Of a stretch of DNA of 64,000 nucleotides, positions 11,173 through 19,978 are shown piece after piece. Below the pieces are notes generated by a model. It saw nothing but the letters and a program-made list of their open reading frames with translations. It did not search any database and had not been told where the DNA came from. Positions within the stretch are counted from its first letter, which is position 1, and each line of letters begins with the position of its first letter. The DNA is from Gracilaria domingensis (lineage: Eukaryota > Rhodophyta > Florideophyceae > Gracilariales > Gracilariaceae): positions 140,504-204,503 of the forward strand of contig VCMS01000006.1 of NCBI GenBank assembly GCA_022539475.1. The letters run 5' to 3'. The position numbers were made by a program, and so were the translations under genes.

Positions 11173-11427
11173 CTAGAGCCGTTGTCCTCCTACCTTGGTA
11201 GTTGTAGCTGCTGCTTTTGACATCGGTGTGATTACGATATTGGGAAAGTACTCGCTTGGCGCCTGACGGTCCCTCCTCGTCCCCCAACTGGAGCACTCTA
11301 GCTCAATACTTTCCTCGGCGTAGTCAGTTGAGCTTCGCTTCAGTATATCTCTTGCTGTTAGGGTTGAGATATTCTTAGATTTTGCAAACATGAAAGCAAA
11401 AGGAACTGAATAAGGAACGTCTCGCAT
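11173..11427 (-). CDS. Possible small protein or 3' exon, unrecognised
   Basis: An 84-codon ATG-initiated frame converging on NMD3 with only 41 bp between the stops. Composition is ordinary (TARDILKRSSTDYAEESIE, then SEYFPNIVITPMSKA). It shows no signal peptide, helix or motif I recognise. It may be a real small gene, the last exon of a gene whose upstream exons I cannot see, or chance. The position next to a 3' end fits the compact gene spacing elsewhere in the window. Confidence 0.25.
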   Translation of the reverse strand: MRDVPYSVPFAFMFAKSKNISTLTARDILKRSSTDYAEESIELECSSWGTRRDRQAPSEYFPNIVITPMSKAAATTTKVGGQRL

Positions 11428-11871
11428 CCTCTCCTAAGTGTCCGAGAAGTAATAAGCAACTATTGGGAGCCACAACAAGCAGGCCTAAGCCTACACATAC
11501 ATCCAGGTGCGGCCAGGAGAAGTGTTCTGTCCAGAATGAACCTTCCCTCAATTCTCGACAAACCCATCCTCTTTCTTTATTTCGGACATCGACCCCTAAT
11601 TCCTAGGTCGAAGTAGAACATTCGTTACAGAAAGTTCTCTCTCGTCAAGAAGGCCAGCAACCTATGTGGGTGTTGTCTAATCAAATTTTGAAGACTAAGA
11701 TTCTGTGGTGCAGTTAACGAAGGAAGCGTTTCTCGACGAGAGGCGTTCGTCGGAGGACATCTCAGTACCACGTGGTCTGGGTCCTTTTTGTACACAACTA
11801 GTCCTCTTCCTTACTAACTGGCTCATCTCCAATAAGCAATGTCTTAACAATACGGAAAAATCCCTGGTCCC

Positions 11872-11944
11872 TAGCACGGTGTTACGCTCACTGAGCTATG
11901 GGTTAGGAAAAGAATTAACCTCTAAGGTGTTCTCGTCTGCGTGA
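11872..11944 (+). repeat. Left arm of a long inverted repeat
   Basis: About 73 bp whose reverse complement recurs at 12911-12980 with a few mismatches. Shared core strings are GTGTTACGCTCACTGAGC and ATTAACCTCTAA followed by TGTTCTC and GTCTGCGT. The partner arm lies inside the hAT-type element, so the two structures overlap. Confidence 0.7.
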
Positions 11945-11980
11945 GCATTTCGTCACCGATGATTCGCCTCTTCATCTCTT

Positions 11981-12080
11981 CTTCTCTCTCTCCCTCTTTT
12001 ATGGGCACACTAGCTTAACGAGAACTAAATGCAGAGTGATCCTGAAAGAATCGCTCGCTCACCAGAAAGGCCATATCTCT
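11981..12080 (+). repeat. Interspersed hairpin repeat, copy 1
   Basis: A CT-rich lead, then ATGGGCACACTAGCTTAACG, a GAA/GCTC stem region and CCAGAAAGGCCA. The same order of blocks recurs at 12148, 13691 (inverted), 52721 and 56315. Confidence 0.65.
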
Positions 12081-12147
12081 TCTTCGTTTTGAATGCGAAG
12101 AAGCAGGAGATCTACAATAAATACCTTCATATATCTACTCAATGCCA

Positions 12148-12262
12148 TTCTCCCTCTCTCTTTTTTGGGCAGTGCCCAATTGCCCAATGGGCACACTAGC
12201 TTAACGGGAGATAAGTACAAAGCGATCTTCAAAAAAGCGCTCCCTCAGAAAGGCCAACACTT
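12148..12262 (+). repeat. Interspersed hairpin repeat, copy 2
   Basis: CT-rich lead, AATGGGCACACTAGCTTAAC, GCGATCTTCAAAAAAGCGC and CCCTCAGAAAGGCCAACACT. A weaker third fragment (12310-12365: CT-rich, ATGGACATAACAGCCTAATT) follows. Confidence 0.65.
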
Positions 12263-12536
12263 CGGCATTATTCGTATAATATGCAACGAATGTCAACGGT
12301 TTGAGATATGCAAGAGCTCTCTCTGTCTCTATTTATGGACATAACAGCCTAATTCTGGCATGCTACATATGCAAGAGCTGTGTACCCTGTTGATAACAAG
12401 CCACCATGGAACTCGTAGGAATGACGTGGTTAACATGAGACAAAACAAATGCTGAGAGCGGAAAGTCAAGTTTGGCTTCTTTTCCCACAAAAGGCTTTTA
12501 TTAAAAGCTCTTCGTCACTTTGCACATCGTTGCAAC

Positions 12537-13318
12537 CAGGGGTCGGACGCAATAAATTGGATTGGATTGGTATTGCAATACGGGTATTGCAATACGGTAT
12601 TGCTCAGCAAGGGGGTGAGAAAACTTTGTATTGCTTCCTGAGAGACTTGTATTGGTTCAAGAGAGCAATACATATATATATTGTAAACAATATTTACAAT
12701 ACTATATCTGTATTGCTCAAAGCGTTAACACGTTCTCCACAGTCTGTCTCCAGCACACTATGCTTGAAAGTCTGTTCTAAAAAGATGATAGCACTCAGCT
12801 GTCTACAACACAGGATTTATAGGAAAGCACCAGCAAATATGGTGTGCATACAGTTACCGAGGCTTTACGTTTGCTAAAGAGCGACAGGGTTGTGCAATGA
12901 CTGCATGAAGACGCAGACGAGAGAACACTTTAGAGGTTAATGCTTTTGCTAACACAAAGCTCAGTGAGCGTAACACGGTACAAATCAGATTTGTAGTCAG
13001 CAGCTACGTTAATAGGGAAAACATTATAAGTGCTGGGGGTCCTTAGCAAAACCCCACGTGATACGAGCAATAAGCGTATCACGCTCATAATAAAGAAGAA
13101 GAAGAGACTGCATGAAGACAGTTTTCAAATTCAACTCGATAGTTGAAACTTGAAGCAACTTCTGCATAAATTGATTGCTTTCGTTCTTGGTCGTCTTCTT
13201 CGTATTGCTTGAGACTTTCCATATTGGTTCTTTTCTAGTAAAGATTCCAATAATATATTGGTATTGGATATTGGTTTGAAGTCTCCAATACGCTCCAATA
13301 ATATTGTTCCGACCCCTG
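12537..13318. mobile_element. Non-autonomous hAT-type DNA transposon (782 bp)
   Basis: Both ends read CAGGGGTCGGA inward, and similarity continues as CAAT-rich ATTGGA repeats. It is flanked by an 8-bp direct duplication, GTTGCAAC at 12529-12536 and ATTGCAAC at 13319-13326 (7 of 8 match). CAGGG-type ends and 8-bp target duplications are hallmarks of the hAT superfamily. The subterminal DNA is packed with TATTGCAATAC and TATTGG motifs, the kind of clustered sites that hAT transposases bind. There is no transposase frame inside, so it depends on an enzyme made elsewhere. One arm of a separate inverted repeat lies within it. Confidence 0.8.
12911..12980 (-). repeat. Right arm of the long inverted repeat
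   Basis: Reverse complement of 11872-11944. It sits inside the hAT-type element while its partner lies outside, which implies nested insertion or a rearrangement. Confidence 0.7.
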
Positions 13319-13690
13319 ATTGCAACCAAGGAGCAAAAAATCATGCGCTGTAACTACTAATTCCACGAGAAGACGTAGGTTAGATTTTTGAGTGTTTCGC
13401 TGTCCCTCGAGTCAAGGGCCTTGACAGCGACTCGCGGAATGGGGGAATTGCCCTTGGTAGTCCGTAGAAAACACACTACTTTGGCACAGCTTTATGTTGG
13501 ACGTGCACCATAGTTGCATCCTTTGGGTACTTATCTGCAAGGTAAGAGGTTGGTTTGCAGCTGCAGACCTGGAGTATTGGATACAGTTGAGCAATATCTT
13601 TTGAGATGCCCAACGAGAACCTTGTCCCGACGCTTGTGTTTGCCTGCTCTAAGTGATCGATAGGGTCTAGCTGTTAAGACGAGAATTAGA

Positions 13691-13805
13691 AAACGGCCCG
13701 AAAAGGTTTTGGCCTTCCTAGTGAGAGAACGTTTCTTTCAACAGAAACGTTCTGTAGCACGCCGGAATTAGGCTATTACACCCACAAACAGAGAGAGAGA
13801 GAGAA
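13691..13805 (-). repeat. Interspersed hairpin repeat, inverted copy
   Basis: Read on the minus strand: a CT tract, TGGGTGTAATAGCCTAATTC, GTGCTAC, a strong hairpin (AGAACGTTTC / GAAACGTTCT) and CTCACTAGGAAGGCCAAAAC. The block order matches the other copies. Confidence 0.65.
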
Positions 13806-14471
13806 AAGACAGTAGAAGGAATGCTTGCAAATTGTCCTTCCTGAAGAGAGAGAACTATGTTTAATGACAGTTCTTAGTTCAGGAATTGGAAAGTGCGGCA
13901 CGCAAAAAATAATAACACTTGGTTGACTCCCTTTCGCGGGGTGCGAAGAGACTTCCGTTCCCAGCGTGAGAAGGATTCAAGATATCTATGGTCAAATATG
14001 TTTCATAGAATAGCAGATGTTACCTTTGGAACAGCTGTGCATTGGACTGTATGCCCTAGGATCGCATTTGTTGAGTTCGTTGGGAAGGAGAACGGCGCGT
14101 AAAAGTCGAGCGGACGTCTTTAATGACACGCCTGGACACGCACCATTATGTGGTGAGATGCATCAAACATAAAGCGTGGAGGAGACGTGCTTCTCTACAC
14201 CCGTGGCGAGACACAGCACACCACATTCCGAGAGAAATGAAGAGATAGTGACGAGAAAGGACGCTGGCCATTCTTGCCCGATAGTGCTTCTTTGCGAAGG
14301 CCACCCAAACGGATGATAGGTACTACCGACCACTCGCAGCTTTTTAGGCTTCGGTACTTAGCTGAATAGTCGTCTTCCCCCTGCAGCAAGCAACCTAGTC
14401 AACTAGCAGACTTGCCCCTTCAGCAAGGTATGACGGGTTCTCATCATACACTTTCAGGTGGTCATCGCGCT

Positions 14472-16079
14472 TCACATGAAAAGGTTCATCTGCTGGGGGC
14501 TTTCTTGGTCCTCATCGTCGTCCTCCTCCGATTCAAATACGTCGTCTGGCACCCTATATAGCCTCAGAATTTGTTTGTTCGGGTCCTTCATGAATACTCC
14601 TTTTTCTCCATCCTGTAAGTTTTTGTAGCACATATCGATGATCCCTTTGAGAACACCCCACATATTGTTGGTATTAAACGCAATTTGACTAGCAAACTCT
14701 TTCGGTCTATACATTTGAGTTCCAAGAATGACATGGCTGTCATTCTTATTCATTCTCGTCCGCGATACGAAACCGAACTTAATCCTGTCGGAGTTGGCCA
14801 TTATAGCCTCTGCGGTCCATCTAGCTAGCTTGGCTGCATTATTCTTCACCTCAGTAGCAAGAACAGCTCCACGTTGAGTGTCTAGTTTCCCTCTCCAATC
14901 AGTTGACTGTCTCGCAGTTGGGTCGAAGTACTCATTCAAAGCTCTAACAGTGATGGGAACAGGTTCCCCTCCTTCGGAAGCAGGAGCAAATGCGGCGTCA
15001 AGGTCACAACGTGCTACAACCACAATATCTTCACTTAGAGACCACTTGCGGTATCTGTAGGCAATGTTTGCCGCTTTCCCTTCCACCTCGTCCAGAAACG
15101 GGTTCCCTTCCTCATAATTGTAAACATGAGTTTGGCTAACAACGTTTTGAATGAAGTTATCATTGATACGCGTTGCTTCGTTGCTAAGCTTCTGGAAGGA
15201 ATTGATCGCCTCATCTCCGGAGAGACTCTTTTCATCCTTAGGTGGGTCATGAGAAGTTTCACTCACAGTGATGAAATCGGCCAAAGATCCATCTCGCTTA
15301 TCGAAGAAGAGCTTACCACCAATTCTTTGTACGATGATATCCCAGCTCTGCACTGATCTTGGGGCTGCCATAAGTATGGCCAATATGGAACTTGTTCCAA
15401 ACACAGTCCCTTCCCCGCTTCCAGCAATTCTACGAATAATCGAATCGTCGGTAGTTGTGACACGAGGGTATTCAACGTCAACGACACGCAAAGGCTTTGA
15501 TGCTCTTACCGTTATACGATCTACACTGCGATCGTAGAATGGAACGGACCCACAAGTTACGATGTCTTGGCCTTCATCTCGCATGTTAAAGGACATCTTT
15601 GATAGCACGCTAGACGATATCTCTTCGAGCACCTGCCAGTCAGAACCGACTTCAACACTTGCCTCCCGTTGAATATTACGACGATCTTCCCATCGAGGTC
15701 GGTATCCCCCTCGTGAACCACGCATGTTCGACTTTCCGCCACGTCCCCCTTTTCGACCTCCGTCACGATCATGAGTGTTCCGATCACCGTAGCGACCACC
15801 ACGACCTCTCATATTTGAGCGATATCCTCCACGACCTCTTCCATAACCGGGACGCGGGATCACCTTATTATCAACAACGGTGAAATCCAGGGATGAATCT
15901 TCGTTTTGATCTCGACCGTATCTATTGTTATATGCAGTCCAGTCTGCGGCCCGACCAAGTCGATCTGACTTGGAGAATGGGGCGTATGGCATATCCTGAA
16001 ATTTCTTCGGCGCCAAATCCATTGGAGGACCCCATCCGTCTGGATTGTCATGGATCTCTGGTAGCTGAAACGATGCCAT
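14472..16079 (-). CDS. EIF3D: Translation initiation factor eIF3 subunit D
   Basis: Subunit of eIF3 that binds the mRNA cap in specialised initiation. The 535-residue single-exon protein is close to the human length (548). It opens with MASFQLPEIHDNPDGWGPP, the conserved start of the family. An Arg/Gly-rich RNA-binding stretch (GRGRGGYRSNMRGRGGRYGD) lies at about residues 80-115. The cap-binding core follows, with VPFYDRSVDRITVR, WDIIVQRIGGKLFFDKRDGS, NYEEGNPFLDE and YRYRKWSL. The C-terminus is acidic (ESEEDDDEDQESPQQMNLFM). Start is the first in-frame ATG, matching the family N-terminus. Confidence 0.96.
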   Translation of the reverse strand: MASFQLPEIHDNPDGWGPPMDLAPKKFQDMPYAPFSKSDRLGRAADWTAYNNRYGRDQNEDSSLDFTVVDNKVIPRPGYGRGRGGYRSNMRGRGGRYGDRNTHDRDGGRKGGRGGKSNMRGSRGGYRPRWEDRRNIQREASVEVGSDWQVLEEISSSVLSKMSFNMRDEGQDIVTCGSVPFYDRSVDRITVRASKPLRVVDVEYPRVTTTDDSIIRRIAGSGEGTVFGTSSILAILMAAPRSVQSWDIIVQRIGGKLFFDKRDGSLADFITVSETSHDPPKDEKSLSGDEAINSFQKLSNEATRINDNFIQNVVSQTHVYNYEEGNPFLDEVEGKAANIAYRYRKWSLSEDIVVVARCDLDAAFAPASEGGEPVPITVRALNEYFDPTARQSTDWRGKLDTQRGAVLATEVKNNAAKLARWTAEAIMANSDRIKFGFVSRTRMNKNDSHVILGTQMYRPKEFASQIAFNTNNMWGVLKGIIDMCYKNLQDGEKGVFMKDPNKQILRLYRVPDDVFESEEDDDEDQESPQQMNLFM

Positions 16080-16461
16080 TCTTGATGGAACTATAATGCA
16101 CTAATGCCTTGATGAGCTTCGGGAATGACAGAAGCAAAATTTCCCGCACGCTGGTCTGGCGCAATCTGAGAAGATATCAATAGAGACAAGCTGTGGCAGA
16201 CTGAAGATCATGAAGAGCATCAAGGCAGCAGTGGATTTCGGAACGCAGCTTGAGAGCCTTTCAGGTTGCAGTGAGAACGGACTTGTCGGAATTATCCCGC
16301 TCCTGTTGTACGCCGCGCTGAGAAGTGCAACACTCGCCGGTCGGTGCCACAATGGGTTATCCAAGATCTTTCAGGAACCATTACTCTGCGGCGTCCGCTT
16401 CGACGGCCGGTGACCGCGCTGTGGTATGCACTTGCTGGCGAGCCGCCATTGGCCAATGGAG

Positions 16462-16555
16462 ACCCAACCAAAATTTTAGTTAGAAATTCTCTCTGAGAGA
16501 ATTTCTCTACTAGAGATATCAGCAAATGTCCTGAAAACTAAAATTTTGGTTGGGT
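16462..16555. repeat. Short inverted-repeat unit with perfect 20-bp arms
   Basis: Arms ACCCAACCAAAATTTTAGTT (16462-16481) and its exact reverse complement (16536-16555). The interior contains a second small stem, AGAAATTCTCTCTGAGAGAATTTCT. It looks like a MITE or foldback unit, but I see no clear target duplication. Confidence 0.65.
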
Positions 16556-16560
16556 TCTAT

Positions 16561-16700
16561 TATCTGATAATGCTAGCATTATCTATCCTTGATATCGGAT
16601 ACAATCCTACTAGAGTGTATCCTCTCTATGTATCCTCTCTACTAGAGAGGATACATTGTATTCGATATCAAGAATAGACAGTGCTAGCATTATCAGATAC
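16561..16700. repeat. Long imperfect hairpin of about 140 bp
   Basis: Outer arms TATCTGATAATGCTAGCA and TGCTAGCATTATCAGATA, then TTGATATCGGATACAAT against ATTGTATTCGATATCAA. The centre holds repeats of GTATCCTCTCTA. It lies 5 bp from the preceding inverted-repeat unit, so the two may form one compound element. Confidence 0.65.
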
Positions 16701-17492
16701 TAGATTCTCTTAGTTTAACCTTAGTTTGTGAAACCTTTGAAGTGAACGGAATTTGCGCCAAATACCCACATAGTAACCACTTTGTATCCACGCAAGACAA
16801 ATCTATGATGGATATAATTCGGCATCAAGAAGCGAGGGCGACATTTTAGCCAGTGGTAAATAGATAGCACTATGGCTGGTTCGTGATTGGGAACAGCTAA
16901 TCACAAAGAAGACAGGTATCTACAGGATAACAGAGCTTTTACATAATGTGGGACTATACATTAGTCTCTAGAAGAGAACTTGATTCCATCACAAAAGTGT
17001 TGAGCTTCCGACAGCCGTACTCTTCTGTAATGAACCAACCTCATGACTAATGACATTGTCCTGTGACCTTTGAGGATAGGCTTGTAGACCAATGCCCATC
17101 AGCGTGGCTTTTTGCTCCTCCCTCTTCTGTGATGGCATGCCATCTGAAAAGCCCAACACTGTGCAATGAATGTAATTAACATAATGAAGTGATGTTCCGA
17201 ACGGTTGGTCTCGGTGCAATGCTGAACGAGGCTTGGTATCCTTGAAATTTGCATGGTTCGCGTGGCATTCAATGAACTTTATTCTCTGCATTTACATACA
17301 TTACGACCACTAGCTCCTCAATGTAACGCATCTGCAATGTCGCCAGTTTGCAGTGGGTTTCGAACAAAAAGGACGCATGCGTCGGAAAAGAACCTCGACG
17401 CGTACTCCAGTTCCAAAGAACATGAAATAGCCTTGCAGAGCCTATGATTTGAGAGACCACCGAATAAATAGTGTGAGGTATCAGAGTTATGC

Positions 17493-18323
17493 TCAGGACT
17501 TTGCAATGTCCCTATACGTTGAGTCCTGTTGCGCAGAAGAAATAAGCCCCTCTCCCTGCCATCCAAGCTGTTTAAGGAATTGGTTTTCCATCTTCGCCAT
17601 CTTCGAACAGTTATCAAAAGCGGTCAGTTCGTTAGTTTGACAACTTAAACACAATGTACATCAAAGAGAACTTACAACAAGCCAATCACCTTCCATAACG
17701 CCTTCGTGGTCATATCCCATCAAATGAAGCAGTCCGTGTACTAAAAGCACACGAATCTCATCCCTTACTCCGTATTCTCTTTCCTCTGCTTGTTTCACGG
17801 CAGTCTCCACGCTTATCACAATATCGCCGAGCACTACCATGTCCGGATCGTTTTGAGGAAAGGACAGGACGTCCGTTGCTTCGTCAATACCGCGCCATTG
17901 AGAATTCAAAGTAGATATCTCCTTGTCATCACATAAGACAATACAAAGTTCTGTTGGGGCGTCACGAAGCGCGACCCGGACGAGACTTAGAGCATCATCC
18001 TGTACCTCACGTTCTAGTTTTCCCGATACAACTGGGACATGTGTCTTCACGACAGTGTCTACAAAAATCCAGTCGACGTCTTTGTTGGGCGGATACAATC
18101 GGGAAACTGGCGCTGATGATGATGGACGACGTCTCGGAACCCTGATATTGTTCGGTCTACGACATACGAGATTATGATGTTTCGGAGACGAATTCCATAA
18201 TGTATTCAGCTGTCCAGGAATGAATGCACCGCGATGCGTTTGTTTACAAGCGGACGATTGGATTTCAAACAAAGAAACTTCCCAAAACGCCTTGCATTGA
18301 TAACCAAAGGGTAAACGTTTCAT
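17493..18323 (-). CDS. ybeY: Endoribonuclease YbeY, probably organelle-targeted (one intron)
   Basis: YbeY is a zinc-dependent endoribonuclease for rRNA maturation and ribosome quality control in bacteria and plastids. Exon 1 (18323-17676) carries a basic N-terminal leader of about 80 residues, the core with ATDVLSFPQNDPD, and the metal site HGLLHLMGYDHE. It ends at a perfect GTAAGT. An intron (17601-17675, 75 nt, branch-like ACTAAC) joins exon 2 (17600-17493), which encodes MAKMENQFLKQLGWQGEGLI. This matches the conserved C-terminus of plant and bacterial YbeY (E-LL--LGW-G-GLI). Spliced length is 251 residues in phase. Reading through the intron would stop after five codons and lose that end. 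The leader suggests plastid or mitochondrial import; I cannot tell which. Confidence 0.93.
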
Positions 18324-18646
18324 GCTGCAGACAGCCTGAATACGTTTGACGTAAAGATTAGAATGTTTCTTTGATGACCATCTCTACGTCATGAAGAAAA
18401 ATCCAGTCGAAACTACGAAGTATTCGATATCATTCTCATTCTGATGTCGAGATGCCGCTTGGGTGACTATACATGATGGAAACAACTTCACCTTCGATGC
18501 GGATGCGAGGGAAGATCTCGACAACGATTCCATAGCGCACACGTTACGTGATTCGTATCGTTTTGTTCAGTTTGTTTAACTTCAATTTTCCAAAATAATT
18601 TAAGATCAACCACGTTACGGACTGGTGATCCGTCGCTGTCTTCGTC
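18324..18646. other. ybeY upstream region and retrotransposon 5' end
   Basis: Holds the ybeY promoter and, towards 18646, the 5' untranslated part of the non-LTR element. The exact 5' junction is not visible because I find no clear target duplication matching the 3' flank. Confidence 0.4.
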
Positions 18647-19942
18647 ATGGCGGTTATAAACCCCGTGCCCCCCGCAGCCGGCTCTCTGAAAGATGCCTAT
18701 CAGAAGAAAGCTGACGAGTGGGTTCACGCCCTGCTCCAGTTTATTATGACCTCGAAGAACATTTTCAGTCCGGAGCTTGACCTCAGCAAGCCCACGGACA
18801 TCAAAAAGTTTGTCGACGTTCTCGGCCCTCAAAACGGACAACTATCCTCCATCGCCCACCTCGTCAGCGGTGACTTCGCGGACATTGGCGCACTAGCGTC
18901 TTACATTCACAACAAGCTTGACTGCCGTAGCCAGCCTGCAAACAGCGACCAACCAACCAGCAACGACGAAGCGCATGAGAACAATGCAGTCGACCCAACC
19001 AAATTCACGTACGCCGACGTTCTCAAAAGCCGACTCCCGCAACCAAAAGTCCTTAAAGCAAGCCGCCTGCCAGCATTCACCGCAGACAACGTGGCTCAAA
19101 GGAACGAATTCAACGCAAACGATGTTTGCTTGTCAAAGAAAGCAATACTACGCTTCCATCGCACTGCACTCAACACAATCGGTCATGAGAAGAAGAAGTT
19201 TGCGCTACTACGTACGTCAGCAGAGCAACCACCGATGCAGAATCCGTTTAACATTACCAGGTGTCTAGCCGAAGCGGGCATCCGTGAACCGCTCACGCTA
19301 GTTAAATCGGGAGACCCACGCACTTTCCTGCTCTTTGGACCGGAAAGCTGCCTCCCGCTGCTGCAACCGGCCTACGAACGTTTCTATGACATCACCACCC
19401 GCCATTGCCGAATTCAGCGACTCCCCAAGCTCATCGTTGAGCCCGTGGACGACCTTCTGTCACTGTGCGCTGGCGAAAACGCAACCAACGACTTGACGCA
19501 GCTGATCGTCAAACTGAGAGAGGAAATATCGCGCCTAGAGGACAAAACCACTATCTGGAGGCCCCGTCTTTACTTTGCCGACGCTCTGCGTGAGAACGAA
19601 GAGTATTGCTATGCTCACCTGAGACAGCTTGATCCCTCCTGTGATATGCCCCCACTACCACCACGAGCAATTGCGGCGAACCGCCCCGACAGTGTGCCCA
19701 CCCATACTGAAAGAAACCGCCAGCACAATATCGCTTTGAACCGTGCTTCTGACCCAACGATTACAGAAGACTGCCACATGACCCCCGCTATACGACGCAA
19801 CAATGCAGCTTCACGCCCGTTGAGCAGCCGTTCACCCGCTCTTAGTCGCTCTGACGCAACCACGAACCGCTTCACGCCATTGCAGAACCACCCTGATTAC
19901 ATTGCGGCGCCCGCATCCAACGTTCTTCCATCTGTCAATTAG
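18647..19942 (+). CDS. LINE ORF1 protein, unrecognised fold
   Basis: A 431-residue frame starting at ATG 18647 in the context TTCGTCATGG. By position it should be the nucleic-acid-binding ORF1 of the element. I see no CCHC knuckle, RRM or esterase motif. The N-terminal 100 residues are helical-looking (DAYQKKADEWVHALLQFIM); a stretch around residues 130-300 is charged; the C-terminal 100 are low-complexity, rich in Arg, Ser, Pro and Asn. Its assignment rests on context, not on homology. Confidence 0.75.
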   Translation: MAVINPVPPAAGSLKDAYQKKADEWVHALLQFIMTSKNIFSPELDLSKPTDIKKFVDVLGPQNGQLSSIAHLVSGDFADIGALASYIHNKLDCRSQPANSDQPTSNDEAHENNAVDPTKFTYADVLKSRLPQPKVLKASRLPAFTADNVAQRNEFNANDVCLSKKAILRFHRTALNTIGHEKKKFALLRTSAEQPPMQNPFNITRCLAEAGIREPLTLVKSGDPRTFLLFGPESCLPLLQPAYERFYDITTRHCRIQRLPKLIVEPVDDLLSLCAGENATNDLTQLIVKLREEISRLEDKTTIWRPRLYFADALRENEEYCYAHLRQLDPSCDMPPLPPRAIAANRPDSVPTHTERNRQHNIALNRASDPTITEDCHMTPAIRRNNAASRPLSSRSPALSRSDATTNRFTPLQNHPDYIAAPASNVLPSVN

Positions 19943-19978
19943 AGAGAGCCCTCCACACTACAACAGTCCTCTAGCATC

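Larger units (their letters stand above)
11428..14471. other. Gene-free repeat nest
   Basis: About 3 kb with no frame that resembles a protein. It holds three direct copies and one inverted copy of a short hairpin-bearing repeat, a pair of inverted arms (11872-11944 and 12911-12980), a hAT-type non-autonomous element (12537-13318), CT-rich tracts near 11975-12000 and a GA tract near 13792-13804. 13320-13690 and 13810-14470 show nothing I can name; the last part must contain the 3' flank of EIF3D. Confidence 0.6.
16080..17492. other. Intergenic region upstream of EIF3D, downstream of ybeY
   Basis: Contains the EIF3D promoter (a palindromic CCAAT context, GCCATTGGCCAATGG, lies at 16446-16460) and two adjacent inverted-repeat units (16462-16555 and 16561-16700). 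16710-17490 shows no convincing gene; short frames there have no family resemblance. Confidence 0.5.

Noticed and set aside
12540-12720. CRISPR-like or tandem array (TATTGCAATA repeats)
   Set aside because: Irregular spacing, both orientations and terminal inverted repeats with an 8-bp duplication fit a hAT-type element.
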